64,000 nt of DNA from Sphingobium sp. (GTDB taxonomy: Bacteria > Pseudomonadota > Alphaproteobacteria > Sphingomonadales > Sphingomonadaceae): contig JAHFPV010000009.1 of the NCBI GenBank assembly GCA_023266575.1, positions 89,506-153,505 on the forward strand, in the 5' to 3' direction. Under the pieces are notes generated by a model. The model had not been told where the DNA came from and did not search any database. It was given only the letters and a program-made list of their open reading frames with translations. This document shows positions 26,746-36,360 of the stretch, in pieces (the stretch's first letter is position 1; each line of letters begins with the position of its first letter). The translations under genes and the position numbers were made by a program.

Positions 26746-29700
26746 TCACCCCGCCGCCTTGGCCAGCCCCTTCGACAATTGCAGCGCGCCGTTCAGGCGA
26801 GCGGCGGAATCGGCCCAGTTGCGGTTGACCACAACCTTGCTGTCGGGCCGCAGCCGCGCCACGCCGTCGAGCCGCTGGATATAGGCGACCAGACCCGCGG
26901 GATTGGGGAAGCGATCCTCGAAGAAGCTGACCAGCGCGCCCTTTTGCCCGACGTCGATCTTGGCGATGTTGGCCTTCACGCAATTCTGCTTGATCTCGAT
27001 GATCTTGAGCAGGTTTTGCGTGGGCGCGGGCAGCTTGCCGAAACGGTCGATCAGTTCGGCGGCGAAGGATTCCAGACCCTGCCGGTCCTCCACCTCGTTC
27101 AGGCGGCGGTAGAGACCCATGCGCAGGTCGAGGTCCGGCACATAATCGTCGGGGATCATGATCGGCGCATCGACGCTGATCTGGGGCGAGAAGCTGTCGC
27201 TGCGCGGTTCAAGTCCCGCGCCGCCCGCCTTGGCGTCGAGGATCGCCTCTTCCAGCATCGACTGGTAAAGCTCGAACCCGACTTCACGGATATGGCCCGA
27301 CTGTTCGTCACCGACCAGATTGCCCGCGCCGCGAATGTCGAGATCATGGCTGGCCAGCTGGAAGCCAGCTCCCAGCGTGTCGAGATCGGACAGCACTTTC
27401 AGGCGCTTTTCCGCCGTTTCGGTGATGATGCGGTTGGCGGGTGTCGTCATATAGGCATAGGCGCGGGTCTTGGACCGGCCGACGCGACCGCGCAGCTGAT
27501 AGAGTTGGGCGAGGCCAAAGCGGTCGGCGCGATGGATGATGAGGGTGTTGGCGCTGGGGATGTCCAGCCCGCTTTCGACGATGGTGGTGGACAGCAGCAC
27601 ATCGTAGCGCTTGTCGTAAAAGGCCGACATGCGTTCTTCCACCTGCGTGGCGCTCATCTGGCCATGGGCGACGATGGCCTTGATTTCCGGCACTTCGGTG
27701 CGCAGATATTCCTCAATCTCGGTCAGGTCGGCGATGCGGGGGACGACGAAGAAGCTCTGCCCGCCGCGATAATGTTCGCGCAGCAGCGCCTCGCGGATCA
27801 CCACCCCGTCCCAAGGCATGGTGTAGCTGCGCACCGCCAGGCGATCGACCGGCGGGGTCTGGATCACCGACAGTTCGCGCAGCCCCGACATCGCCATTTG
27901 CAGCGTGCGCGGGATGGGTGTCGCCGTCAGTGTCAGGACATGCACGTCGGTCTTCAGCGACTTCAGCCGCTCCTTGTGGGTCACGCCGAACCTTTGTTCT
28001 TCATCGACGATGACGAGGCCCAGGCGCTTGAACTCTATGCCCTTGGTCAGCAGCGCATGGGTGCTGATGACGATGTCCACCGTGCCGTCGGCCAGCCCCG
28101 CCTTGACCGCCTTGGCCTCCTTGTCGGGGACCAGACGGGACAGGCGACCGATATTGACCGGGAAGCCGCGAAAGCGCTCCTCGAACTGCATATGATGCTG
28201 GCGTGCCAGCAGGGTGGTGGGGCAGATCAGTACGACCTGCATCCCGGCCATCGCCGCGACGAAGGCGGCGCGCAACGCCACCTCGGTCTTGCCAAAGCCT
28301 ACATCGCCGCAGACGAGCCGGTCCATCGGCTTGCCTGCGCCCAGATCCTCGATCACGTCCAGGATGGCGCGCTCTTGGTCCTCGGTTTCCTGATAGGGGA
28401 AGCGATCGACAAAGGCGGGATAGCCCGCACTGTCGGGTTCGGCGACGGTGGCGGCGCGCAGCGCGCGTTCGGCGGCGGTCTTGAGCAATTCCCCCGCAAT
28501 TTCGCGGATGCGCTCCTTCATCTTGGCCTTGCGCCGCTGCCACGCTTCGCCGCCCAATTTGTCGAGGCTGACCCCGTCGCTGTCGGAGCCATAGCGGGAG
28601 AGGACTTCGAGATTTTCGACCGGCACGAACAATTTGTCGCCGCCCGCATAGCTTAAGGCGACGCAGTCATGGGCTGTCTTGCTGACCGGGATTTGGGTCA
28701 GCCCTTCATAGCGGCCGATGCCATGGTCCATATGCACGACCAGATCGCCGGGCGAGAGCGTTGCCAGTTCCGCGAGGAAGGCGTCCGCACTCTTCTTGCG
28801 CTTGGCCCGGCGGACCAGCCGGTCGCCCAGCATATCCTGTTCGGTCAGCACCGCGACGTCGGGCGCGGTGAAACCATGGTCGAGCGGCAGGACGGTCAGC
28901 ACCACGCTGCCACCGGCGGCCAGCCCCAGCGCCTCCTGCCAGCTGTCCGCCGCCGCCATCCGCTTGACGCCATGATCGGCCAGCAGGCCCGACAATCGTT
29001 CGCGCGCGCCGGCGGAGTAGCTGGCGATCACGACCTTTTTCTTTGACCGTTGCAGCGTGCCGATATGTTTGCCGACCGCTTCATAGACATTGGCGTTCTG
29101 CGCGCGTTCGGGCGCAAAATCGCGCGGGCCATCGACCGCGAAGTCCAGCACGGTGGCGCTGTCCGGCTCATGAAAGGGGGTCGCGACGTGCATCGGCCAG
29201 CGCGCGACGATGGCGTCCCATTCGGCGGCGTCGAGATAGAGGAGATCGGGTTTCAGCGGGCGATAGGCACCGGGGTCCGACGATTTCGCCTGCACCCGGT
29301 TGGCGTGATAATCGCGGATCGCCTCGAACCGGGAATCGGCTGCGCCGACGACGCCATGGTCGCGAATGATCACGGCATCCTCGCCCAGATGGTCGGACAG
29401 CGGAACCAGCTTTTCCTCGAACAGGGGCAGCCAATGTTCCATGCCCGACAGGCGCCGCCCGTCGCTCACCGCCTGATAGAGCGGATCGCCGGTCGCGGTC
29501 GCGCCGAACATCTCGCGATAGCGACCGCGGAAGCGCTTGATCGTATCCTCGTCCAGCAACGCTTCGGACGCGGGGAGCAGGGTGAAGCCATCGACGCTGC
29601 CGGTGGTGCGCTGGTCGCCGGGATCGAAGCGGCGGACCGTCTCGATCTCGTCCCCGAAAAAGTCGAGGCGGAGCGGCTGCTCCTCGCCGCCCGGAAACAG

Positions 29701-30210
29701 ATCGACAATGCCGCCGCGAATCGCAAACTCGCCCCGGTCATGGACGGTATCGGTGCGGACATAGCCATTGGCCTGGAGCATTTCGGCCAACCGCGTGATC
29801 GCGATCCGCTCCTTGGGCGCGAGTTTCGCCACCAGTTGCCGGACGCGGAACGGCGTGAGGGTACGCTGGGTCAGGGCGTTGAGCGTGGTCAGGACCAGTT
29901 GTGGGCCGCTCGGTTTGGCCTGCAAGGCGTACAGCCCGGCAAGCCGCGCCGACGCGGTGCGCAGCGACGGGCTGGCCCGGTCATAGGGCAGGCAGTCCCA
30001 GGCCGGGATTTCGATAATTTCGATCTCCGGCGCGAAATAATGCGCCGTCTCCGCCACCGCGCGCATCAGTTGCTCGTCGGAGGCGACGAACACGGCGCGG
30101 CTCGGCGAAGCGCGGGCGATGTCGGCCAGCAACCAGGGCTGGAACCCCGCGGGGACGCCCGACAGGGTGAGCGGCGCTTTGGCGCGGAGGATTTTCTGGA
30201 GATCGGTCAT
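26746..30210 (-). CDS. mfd: Transcription-repair coupling factor Mfd
   Basis: 1154 aa from ATG 30210 (a GTG at 30216 is in frame). It displaces stalled RNA polymerase and recruits UvrA. In order: UvrB-homology region (first ~350 residues), an RNAP-interaction CarD-like domain around GDLVVHMDHGIGRYEGL, and RecG-like helicase motifs (DVGFGKTEVALRAAF, VDEEQRFGV, TLTATPIPRTL, GRVGRSKTRAYAY). The C-terminal TRCF/UvrA-binding domain (PDDYVPDLDLRMGLYRRL) follows. The length is typical. A BIME-type hairpin pair separates it from sdhE. Confidence 0.96.
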   Translation of the reverse strand: MTDLQKILRAKAPLTLSGVPAGFQPWLLADIARASPSRAVFVASDEQLMRAVAETAHYFAPEIEIIEIPAWDCLPYDRASPSLRTASARLAGLYALQAKPSGPQLVLTTLNALTQRTLTPFRVRQLVAKLAPKERIAITRLAEMLQANGYVRTDTVHDRGEFAIRGGIVDLFPGGEEQPLRLDFFGDEIETVRRFDPGDQRTTGSVDGFTLLPASEALLDEDTIKRFRGRYREMFGATATGDPLYQAVSDGRRLSGMEHWLPLFEEKLVPLSDHLGEDAVIIRDHGVVGAADSRFEAIRDYHANRVQAKSSDPGAYRPLKPDLLYLDAAEWDAIVARWPMHVATPFHEPDSATVLDFAVDGPRDFAPERAQNANVYEAVGKHIGTLQRSKKKVVIASYSAGARERLSGLLADHGVKRMAAADSWQEALGLAAGGSVVLTVLPLDHGFTAPDVAVLTEQDMLGDRLVRRAKRKKSADAFLAELATLSPGDLVVHMDHGIGRYEGLTQIPVSKTAHDCVALSYAGGDKLFVPVENLEVLSRYGSDSDGVSLDKLGGEAWQRRKAKMKERIREIAGELLKTAAERALRAATVAEPDSAGYPAFVDRFPYQETEDQERAILDVIEDLGAGKPMDRLVCGDVGFGKTEVALRAAFVAAMAGMQVVLICPTTLLARQHHMQFEERFRGFPVNIGRLSRLVPDKEAKAVKAGLADGTVDIVISTHALLTKGIEFKRLGLVIVDEEQRFGVTHKERLKSLKTDVHVLTLTATPIPRTLQMAMSGLRELSVIQTPPVDRLAVRSYTMPWDGVVIREALLREHYRGGQSFFVVPRIADLTEIEEYLRTEVPEIKAIVAHGQMSATQVEERMSAFYDKRYDVLLSTTIVESGLDIPSANTLIIHRADRFGLAQLYQLRGRVGRSKTRAYAYMTTPANRIITETAEKRLKVLSDLDTLGAGFQLASHDLDIRGAGNLVGDEQSGHIREVGFELYQSMLEEAILDAKAGGAGLEPRSDSFSPQISVDAPIMIPDDYVPDLDLRMGLYRRLNEVEDRQGLESFAAELIDRFGKLPAPTQNLLKIIEIKQNCVKANIAKIDVGQKGALVSFFEDRFPNPAGLVAYIQRLDGVARLRPDSKVVVNRNWADSAARLNGALQLSKGLAKAAG

Positions 30211-30224
30211 ATTCACTACTCGTT

Positions 30225-30315
30225 CCCCTCCCGCTTGCGGGAGGGGCTAGGGGTGGGCCAGCGGAACAGGGGTGCGCACGCCCACCCCCTAACCCCCTCC
30301 CGCCCGCGGGAGGGG
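30225..30315. repeat. Paired REP hairpins (BIME) between mfd and sdhE
   Basis: Two near-identical hairpins, CCCCTCCCGC/GCGGGAGGGG, at 30225-30246 and 30294-30315. They flank a core in which GGGGCTAGGGGTGGGC faces GCCCACCCCCTAACCCC, so the whole ~90 bp can fold as one larger inverted repeat. It may terminate or stabilise sdhE transcripts (minus strand). Confidence 0.8.
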
Positions 30316-30323
30316 CGACCTGG

Positions 30324-30590
30324 TCAGTTCTCGATCTTCACGAAATCGAGCTTCAAAAACTTGTCCATCATCGGCCCCTTCCATTCGTCCGGCACGGGGA
30401 TGGTGCCCAGCGCCCAGCCGATGATGTCGGCATCCTGTTCATCCATGAACCGCTCGAACCAGGCGATTTCCTCGGCGTTCCATTCCATGTGATAGCGCTC
30501 GAAGAATCCGCCGACCGCATAATCGGATTCGCGCGTGCCACGGTGCCAGGCGCGGAATTTCAGGCGGCGCATCTGGGGATCATCGTTCAC
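30324..30590 (-). CDS. sdhE: FAD assembly factor SdhE (SDHAF2/YgfY family)
   Basis: 88 aa from GTG 30590, picked because AAAGGA precedes it by 7-10 nt; an internal ATG at 30572 gives 82 aa. It promotes covalent FAD attachment to succinate dehydrogenase. The family signature is RLKFRAWHRGTRESDYAVGG: the RGxxE motif reads RGTRE, and GGFFERY is followed by EIAWFERFMDEQDADIIGW. It is divergent from recG with an 87-bp shared promoter region. Confidence 0.9.
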   Translation of the reverse strand: MNDDPQMRRLKFRAWHRGTRESDYAVGGFFERYHMEWNAEEIAWFERFMDEQDADIIGWALGTIPVPDEWKGPMMDKFLKLDFVKIEN

Positions 30591-30677
30591 AATTTGTTCC
30601 TTTTGCGGACACGCCGAAAAAGCCGATCGGATGTTTGTGCCATCGTCCCGGCTGGGGTAGATGCTGGCCAGATAGAC

Positions 30678-32741
30678 ATGCGACCCGATATTCTCAATCC
30701 GCTCTTTGCCGAAATCTCTGTCCTTAAGGGCATTGGACCGGCGCTGGCCCGTCCGCTGGAGCGGCTGGGGCTGGCGCGCGCGGTCGATGTGGCGTTCCAT
30801 CTGCCGGTCAGCTGGGTCGATCGCGTCCTGACCGACGAGCTGGATATGGCGGATACGGGCCGGGTGATCGGCATCGTCCTGACGCCGGTGGACTATCGCG
30901 CCAGCGGCAGCGCCCGCGCGCCGTTCCGCGTCCATGCGACCGACAGGCACGGCAATTATGTGTCGCTGACCTATTTCGGCCGGAACAGCGCCTGGCCGCG
31001 CAAGCTGTTGCCGCTGGGTGAACCCAAATTCGTGTCGGGCAAGCTGGAGGCCTATGGCGACAATCTCCAGATCGTCCACCCGGACCATGTGCTGCCGCCA
31101 GAGGAAGCCGCGACCATCCCTGCGCGCGAACCGGTCTATGGCCTGTCCGAAGGGCTGACCAACAACCGGATGCGCGATCTGGTGGGGCAGGCGCTGGCCC
31201 GTGCGCCGGACCTGCCCGAATGGATCGAACCGAGCCTGCTGGCGCGCAAGGACTGGCCGACATGGCGTGAGGCGCTGGCGCGTATTCATGCCGACCCCTC
31301 TGACTCCATCGTCCGCGAACGGCTGGCCTATGACGAGATTTTCGCGGGGCAGCTGGCACTAATGCTGGTGCGGCAATCGTCGCGGCGGCGGCGCGGCGTG
31401 CCGATCGCGCGCGACGGGCGGTTGCGGGCGATGCTCAAACTGCCCTTCGCACCGACCGGGGCGCAGCGGCGGGCGTTCGGCGAGATTGAAGGCGACATGG
31501 CGCAGGCCACGCCGATGCTGCGGCTGCTCCAGGGCGATGTCGGATCGGGCAAGACTTTGGTGGCGTTGATGGCGTTGCTTAACGCCGTTGAGGCCGGGAT
31601 GCAGGGCGCGATGCTGGCCCCGACCGAAATATTGGCGCGGCAGCATTATGAGACGCTGCGCAAAATGGCGTCGGGCCTGCCGGTGGAGATCGCCATCCTG
31701 ACCGGGCGCGACAAGGGCAAGGTGCGGGAGGCCACGCTGATGGGGCTGGCCGATGGCAGCATCGACATATTGGTCGGCACCCACGCGATCTTTCAGGAGG
31801 CAGTGCAGTATAAGCATCTGGGTCTTGCCGTGATCGACGAGCAGCATCGCTTCGGCGTCGCCCAGCGGATGATGCTGGCGAACAAGGCGGAGCGCGCGCC
31901 GCATCTGCTGGTGATGACCGCGACGCCGATTCCCCGGACACTGACCCTGACATATTATGGCGAGATGGAGGTGTCCAAGCTGGACGAGATGCCGCCCGGC
32001 CGCCAGCCGATCCAGACCGTGGTGATGGCAGCGACCCGGCTGGACGAAGTGGTCGATGCGCTGGCCCGCCATGTCGAGGGCGGCGGACAAGCCTATTGGG
32101 TCTGTCCGCTGGTCGAGGAGAGCGAGACCAGTGATCAGGCAGCGGCGGAGGCCCGCGCCGAATCGTTGAAGCTGCGCTTTGGCGATCGGGTCGGGCTGGT
32201 CCATGGCCGGATGAAAGGGCCGGACAAGGACGCCGCGATGGAGGCGTTCGCTGCCAACCGGACGCAGATATTGGTCGCAACCACTGTGATCGAGGTCGGC
32301 GTCGATGTGCCAAACTCCAGCCTGATCATCATCGAAGGGGCGGACCGCTTCGGCCTGGCGCAGCTACACCAGTTGCGCGGGCGGGTCGGTCGCGGTGACA
32401 AGCCGTCGGTCTGCCTGCTGCTGCGCGGCAATGCGCTAGGCGAAACGTCGCGGGCGCGGCTGGCGCTGATGCGCGAGACGAACGATGGCTTCCGCATTGC
32501 CGAGGAGGATCTGAAACTGCGCGGCGCGGGCGAAGTGCTGGGGACGCGCCAGTCGGGCGAGCAGCAGTTGAAGCTCGCGACGCCAGAGCATTTGGCGTCC
32601 TTGCTGGACGCGGCGCGCGATGACGCCCATCTGCTGATCGACCGCGACGGTGGCCTCGACAGCCCGCGCGGACAGGCAGCGCGAACCTGCCTCTATCTGT
32701 TCGAGCGGGATGCGGCGGTTGGCTTGCTGCGCGGTGGGTAG
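30678..32741 (+). CDS. recG: ATP-dependent DNA helicase RecG
   Basis: 687 aa from MRPDILNPLFAEISVL; the frame is open upstream but that part overlaps sdhE. RecG remodels stalled forks and branched DNA. An N-terminal wedge/OB domain (LKGIGPALARPLERLG) is followed by helicase motif I DVGSGKTLVALMAL, motif II VIDEQHRFGV, motif III TATPIPRTLTLTYYGE, and motif VI GRVGRGDKPSVCLLL. The size and motif spacing fit RecG rather than Mfd. Confidence 0.96.
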   Translation: MRPDILNPLFAEISVLKGIGPALARPLERLGLARAVDVAFHLPVSWVDRVLTDELDMADTGRVIGIVLTPVDYRASGSARAPFRVHATDRHGNYVSLTYFGRNSAWPRKLLPLGEPKFVSGKLEAYGDNLQIVHPDHVLPPEEAATIPAREPVYGLSEGLTNNRMRDLVGQALARAPDLPEWIEPSLLARKDWPTWREALARIHADPSDSIVRERLAYDEIFAGQLALMLVRQSSRRRRGVPIARDGRLRAMLKLPFAPTGAQRRAFGEIEGDMAQATPMLRLLQGDVGSGKTLVALMALLNAVEAGMQGAMLAPTEILARQHYETLRKMASGLPVEIAILTGRDKGKVREATLMGLADGSIDILVGTHAIFQEAVQYKHLGLAVIDEQHRFGVAQRMMLANKAERAPHLLVMTATPIPRTLTLTYYGEMEVSKLDEMPPGRQPIQTVVMAATRLDEVVDALARHVEGGGQAYWVCPLVEESETSDQAAAEARAESLKLRFGDRVGLVHGRMKGPDKDAAMEAFAANRTQILVATTVIEVGVDVPNSSLIIIEGADRFGLAQLHQLRGRVGRGDKPSVCLLLRGNALGETSRARLALMRETNDGFRIAEEDLKLRGAGEVLGTRQSGEQQLKLATPEHLASLLDAARDDAHLLIDRDGGLDSPRGQAARTCLYLFERDAAVGLLRGG

Positions 32742-32853
32742 GCGATGCTGTGTGTACCGAACAAAGCCCTCCCAAAGCCTGCGACCTAATTTCACAATGG
32801 ATGGACGGTTACTTGAGCGCCGCGACGTCACATCGGGAAAATGGGAGGATAAG

Positions 32854-33441
32854 ATGATCAAGATTTCATTAGCGCTTGCCACGTTGCTCATCCCTGGGGT
32901 GGCGTTTAGTCAGGAACCGCCACTGTCCGGCCTGATCGTCGGCGCGCAGGCAGGCTATCAATCCCGATCCGTGGAATATTTTGTCGGGAACGTCGATTTC
33001 AGCAAGGCCAGGGACGACTTCGTCTATGGGGCATTTGTCGGTTATGACATTCCCGTCGATCGCCTGCGCCTTGGCATTCAGGCGGAGTTGATGGATGGCT
33101 CCAGCACCCTGTGGTCCGATGACGGGGCTGGCACGGAATATATCGTTGAGCCCAAGGGGGTGAGCTACGCCTTCACCGCACGCGCGGGCTTTCTGGTCGG
33201 TCCTCGCTCGATGATCTATGCGCGGGGTGGCTATGCGGCTGAGAAGAACCGCACTGTGTTTACCGGGCCGACAATCCTGTCGATACCGATCAAACGGCGG
33301 GATGAGGGGCTGCTGGTTGGTGCGGGCTTTGAATCCGAGTTGACCAGCGGGATCACGCCGCGCGTCGAATATCGTTATCGTGATCTGCCGAACAAGCTGT
33401 CGAGCCATCAGTTGCTCGCCGGGGTCGGTTATCGCTTCTGA
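32854..33441 (+). CDS. Outer-membrane beta-barrel protein
   Basis: 195 aa starting MIKISLALATLLIPGVAFS with a Sec signal peptide; GGGAGG lies ~6 nt before ATG. The mature part has alternating strands (VGAQAGYQSRSVEYF, VYGAFVGYDI, AFTARAGFLVG, MIYARGGYA, GLLVGAGFESEL) and ends in an aromatic residue (GVGYRF), the outer-membrane sorting signature. It fits the 8-stranded Omp25/OmpA-like porin family. Function unknown. The upstream 110 bp show no clear promoter. Confidence 0.85.
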   Translation: MIKISLALATLLIPGVAFSQEPPLSGLIVGAQAGYQSRSVEYFVGNVDFSKARDDFVYGAFVGYDIPVDRLRLGIQAELMDGSSTLWSDDGAGTEYIVEPKGVSYAFTARAGFLVGPRSMIYARGGYAAEKNRTVFTGPTILSIPIKRRDEGLLVGAGFESELTSGITPRVEYRYRDLPNKLSSHQLLAGVGYRF

Positions 33442-33467
33442 GGCAGCGGGCGGCGGGTAGCGACCCG

Positions 33468-33821
33468 CTACCAGGCCGTACGGCGCGGCGGGACCAGGGC
33501 CATCAGCGCGTCATAAGTGCGCGGGGCGATGGGTTTCAGAAATTCGATGCCCAGCCGCCCGTCCTCGACCCAGCGCACTTCGGCGGGATGGTCCTTCAGG
33601 ATCGGCAGCCAGAGGGTCAGCCGCTCGCCCATCAGCAATTCGCCTTCGGTGCGGCACATGGCACCGAGCGCGGAAATGTTGATGATCCGCACGCCATGGG
33701 TGCGGCCGCGCGCGGTGACATGGCTGACCATATCGACCAGATCACGGGTGGCCCGGCGCTGATCCACTGCCGGATCGCGCGAACGCATGACATGATTGAG
33801 GTTGGCGAACAGCGACGACAT
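33468..33821 (-). CDS. PilZ-domain protein
   Basis: 117 aa, a single PilZ domain. The c-di-GMP-binding signature is split as expected: an Arg-rich switch (QRRATRDLV) and later a D/NxSxxG-type motif (INISALGAMC), then strands LTLWLPI and AEVRWVEDGRLGIEFL. It could be an effector for the GGDEF-EAL protein encoded 9 kb upstream, but no direct link is visible. It stands alone between convergent neighbours. Confidence 0.85.
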   Translation of the reverse strand: MSSLFANLNHVMRSRDPAVDQRRATRDLVDMVSHVTARGRTHGVRIINISALGAMCRTEGELLMGERLTLWLPILKDHPAEVRWVEDGRLGIEFLKPIAPRTYDALMALVPPRRTAW

Positions 33822-33897
33822 AGCCGCAGCCTAGGGCGGCGAAGATGGACGCTTTGCTAGGGGAAAGCGTTAATTTCCCCCTAACATTCTTTCTGCG

Positions 33898-35115
33898 TCA
33901 GGCGACCACGATCCCATGCTTTTTCGCGCCGAAACTCACCTTGTCGCCCGGTTTTAGCGTCAGGGCAGGATCGTTCACCACATTGCCGTTCACGCGGATC
34001 GCATTTTCCGACAATTTCCGCCGCGCTTCCTTGTTCGACGTGGCGAAGCCGAGCGCGACATTAGCCTGCACCACGGTCAGCCCGTCCGCGCCGAGGCTGA
34101 CGGTCGGCAGGTTGGCGTCGGATGCGCCTTCCTCGAAGGTTTTGCGGGCCGTTTCCGCCGAGGCGGCGGCTGCCTCTGCGCCATGGGCCATGGCGGTGGC
34201 GGCGTCGGCCAGTATCTTTTTCGCCTCGTTGATCTCCGCGCCCTGCAAGGCTTCCAGCCGGGCGATCTCGTCGAGCGGCAGGTCGGTGAACAGCCGCATG
34301 AAGCGCCCGACATCGGCATCCTGGGTGTTGCGCCAGAATTGCCAATAATCATAGGGCGGCAGCGCGTCGGCGTTCAGCCAGACCGCGCCATTCATGGTCT
34401 TGCCCATCTTGCCGCCGTCTGCCGTGGTGATCAGCGGGCTGGTCAGGCCATAAACCTGCGTGCCATCGACCCGGCGCGAGAGTTCGATGCCGTTGACGAT
34501 ATTGCCCCACTGGTCCGATCCGCCCATCTGCAACCGGCAGGCCGAACGGCGCGACAGTTCCAGAAAGTCATAGGCTTGCAGGATCATGTAATTAAATTCG
34601 AGGAAGCTGAGCGACTGTTCACGTTCCAGCCGCATCTTGACGCTGTCGAAGCTCAGCATCCGGTTGACCGAGAAATGCTGGCCAATGTCACGCAGGAACG
34701 GGATATATTCCAGTTTGTCGAGCCAGTCGGCATTGTTGACCATCACCGCGTCGGTCGGGCCATCGCCAAAGGTCAGGAACTTCTCGAACACCCGCTTGAT
34801 GCTGGCGACGTTGGACGTGATCAGATCGTCGGTCAGCAGTTTGCGCGCTTCATCCTTGAAGCTGGGATCGCCGATCTTGCCGGTGCCGCCGCCCATCAGA
34901 ACGATAGGCTTGTGGCCCGCCTGCTGCATCCGCCGCAGCATCATGATCTGCACCAGGCTGCCGACATGGAGCGACGGCGCGGTCGGATCGAACCCGATAT
35001 AGCCGGGCACGATCTCCTTCTGCGCCAGCGCGTCGAGACCCGCCGCATTGGTGACGTCATGGATATAACCGCGCGTGTCGAGCAGGCGCAGGAGGTCGGA
35101 CTGATAGTTGCTCAT
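33898..35115 (-). CDS. tyrS: Tyrosyl-tRNA synthetase
   Basis: 405 aa from [16 protein letters not shown]. Class Ic synthetase with the HIGH-like motif in [11 protein letters not shown], a tyrosine-binding [22 protein letters not shown], a KMSKS-type loop reading GKMGKTMNG, and a C-terminal S4 RNA-binding domain ([19 protein letters not shown]). The frame is open upstream but that part precedes the anmK-side promoter. Divergent from anmK (54-bp gap). Confidence 0.96.
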   Translation of the reverse strand: MSNYQSDLLRLLDTRGYIHDVTNAAGLDALAQKEIVPGYIGFDPTAPSLHVGSLVQIMMLRRMQQAGHKPIVLMGGGTGKIGDPSFKDEARKLLTDDLITSNVASIKRVFEKFLTFGDGPTDAVMVNNADWLDKLEYIPFLRDIGQHFSVNRMLSFDSVKMRLEREQSLSFLEFNYMILQAYDFLELSRRSACRLQMGGSDQWGNIVNGIELSRRVDGTQVYGLTSPLITTADGGKMGKTMNGAVWLNADALPPYDYWQFWRNTQDADVGRFMRLFTDLPLDEIARLEALQGAEINEAKKILADAATAMAHGAEAAAASAETARKTFEEGASDANLPTVSLGADGLTVVQANVALGFATSNKEARRKLSENAIRVNGNVVNDPALTLKPGDKVSFGAKKHGIVVA

Positions 35116-35169
35116 GGCGCGCGCCTGTAGCATTGGGAGGGCGGCTGTAAAAGAGGCGGAGAGTTGTAA

Positions 35170-36255
35170 ATGCTGGCAATCGGCCTGATGTCGGGAACAT
35201 CGCGCGACGGGATCGACGCGGCGTTGATCGAGACCGACGGTGAGGGGCAGGTCAAGCCGGTCGCTTTTCATGCGCAGGCCTATCATGACGGCTTCCGGGT
35301 GCGGCTGGCCGAAGCCTGCGCCCGCGCCATGGCGATGGACGCGCCGGGGTTCGAGCCGCTAATCGCGTCGGTCGAGGCGGAACTCACCGAATTGCATGTC
35401 GAGGCGGTGGCCGACCTGCTGGGGCGCAGCGGCTATGTGGCGGAGGATGTCGGCGTCATTGGCTTTCATGGCCATACCGTCGCGCACAGGCCCGACCGGC
35501 GCTGGACCTGGCAGATTGGCGACGGCGCGGCACTGGCCGGGGCGTTCGGCATAGCGGTCGTCGGCGACCTGCGCAGCGCGGATGTAGCGGCGGGTGGGCA
35601 GGGCGCGCCGCTGCTGCCGGTATATCACCGCGCGCTGGCCGCCGGGCTGGACAAGCCGGTGGCGATCCTCAATCTGGGCGGGGTCGCCAATGTCACCGCG
35701 ATCGGATCGGACGGGGCGCTGACGGCTTTCGATACCGGCATGGCGAGCGGACTGATCGACAACTGGATGCAGGCGCATGGGGATGCGGCCTATGACGCGG
35801 GCGGGGCTTGCGCCGCGCAAGGGCGCGTCGATGAGGCGCGGCTGGCGGCGATGCTGGCCGACCCCTGGTTTGCGGTGCCGCCGCCCAAGAGCATCGACCG
35901 GGAAGCGTTCACGATCCAGGCGGTGCAGGGGTTGAGCCTCGAAGATGGCGCGGCGACGCTGACCGCCTTTTCAGCAGCAGCGGTGGCGCGGGGCATCGAC
36001 CATCTGGCTGAGCGGCCTTTATGCCTGCATGTCGCGGGTGGCGGGCGGCATAATGAAACGCTGATGGCGATGCTGGCGGCGCGATGCGGCGTGGAGGTTC
36101 GGGCTGTGGACGCGCTGGGCTGGGATGGCGACGCGCTGGAGGCGCAGGGTTTTGCCTATATGGCGGTGCGTCATCTGGAAGGGCTGCCGATCAGCTTTCC
36201 CGGCACTACGGGCGCGCCGGAGCCGATGACGGGCGGAGTGCTGTTTCGGGCTTAA
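35170..36255 (+). CDS. anmK: Anhydro-N-acetylmuramic acid kinase
   Basis: 361 aa. It converts anhydroMurNAc and ATP to MurNAc-6-phosphate in cell-wall recycling. Typical stretches are [19 protein letters not shown] at the N-terminus, [43 protein letters not shown] and [12 protein letters not shown]. The length matches the family. No other recycling genes are adjacent. Confidence 0.95.
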   Translation: MLAIGLMSGTSRDGIDAALIETDGEGQVKPVAFHAQAYHDGFRVRLAEACARAMAMDAPGFEPLIASVEAELTELHVEAVADLLGRSGYVAEDVGVIGFHGHTVAHRPDRRWTWQIGDGAALAGAFGIAVVGDLRSADVAAGGQGAPLLPVYHRALAAGLDKPVAILNLGGVANVTAIGSDGALTAFDTGMASGLIDNWMQAHGDAAYDAGGACAAQGRVDEARLAAMLADPWFAVPPPKSIDREAFTIQAVQGLSLEDGAATLTAFSAAAVARGIDHLAERPLCLHVAGGGRHNETLMAMLAARCGVEVRAVDALGWDGDALEAQGFAYMAVRHLEGLPISFPGTTGAPEPMTGGVLFRA

Positions 36256-36360
36256 CTTCGCATATTTCCCGGTAAATACGACATTTTATGGCGTGGGCGT
36301 GATCCTATCGCAAAGGGCGTGGCGCATCATAGCAAGCTGGTTTGCTGTAGGACAGCCGGG

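Noticed and set aside
26731-28656. 641-codon plus-strand frame opposite mfd
   Set aside because: Entirely antisense to the conserved helicase region of mfd; no recognisable domain.
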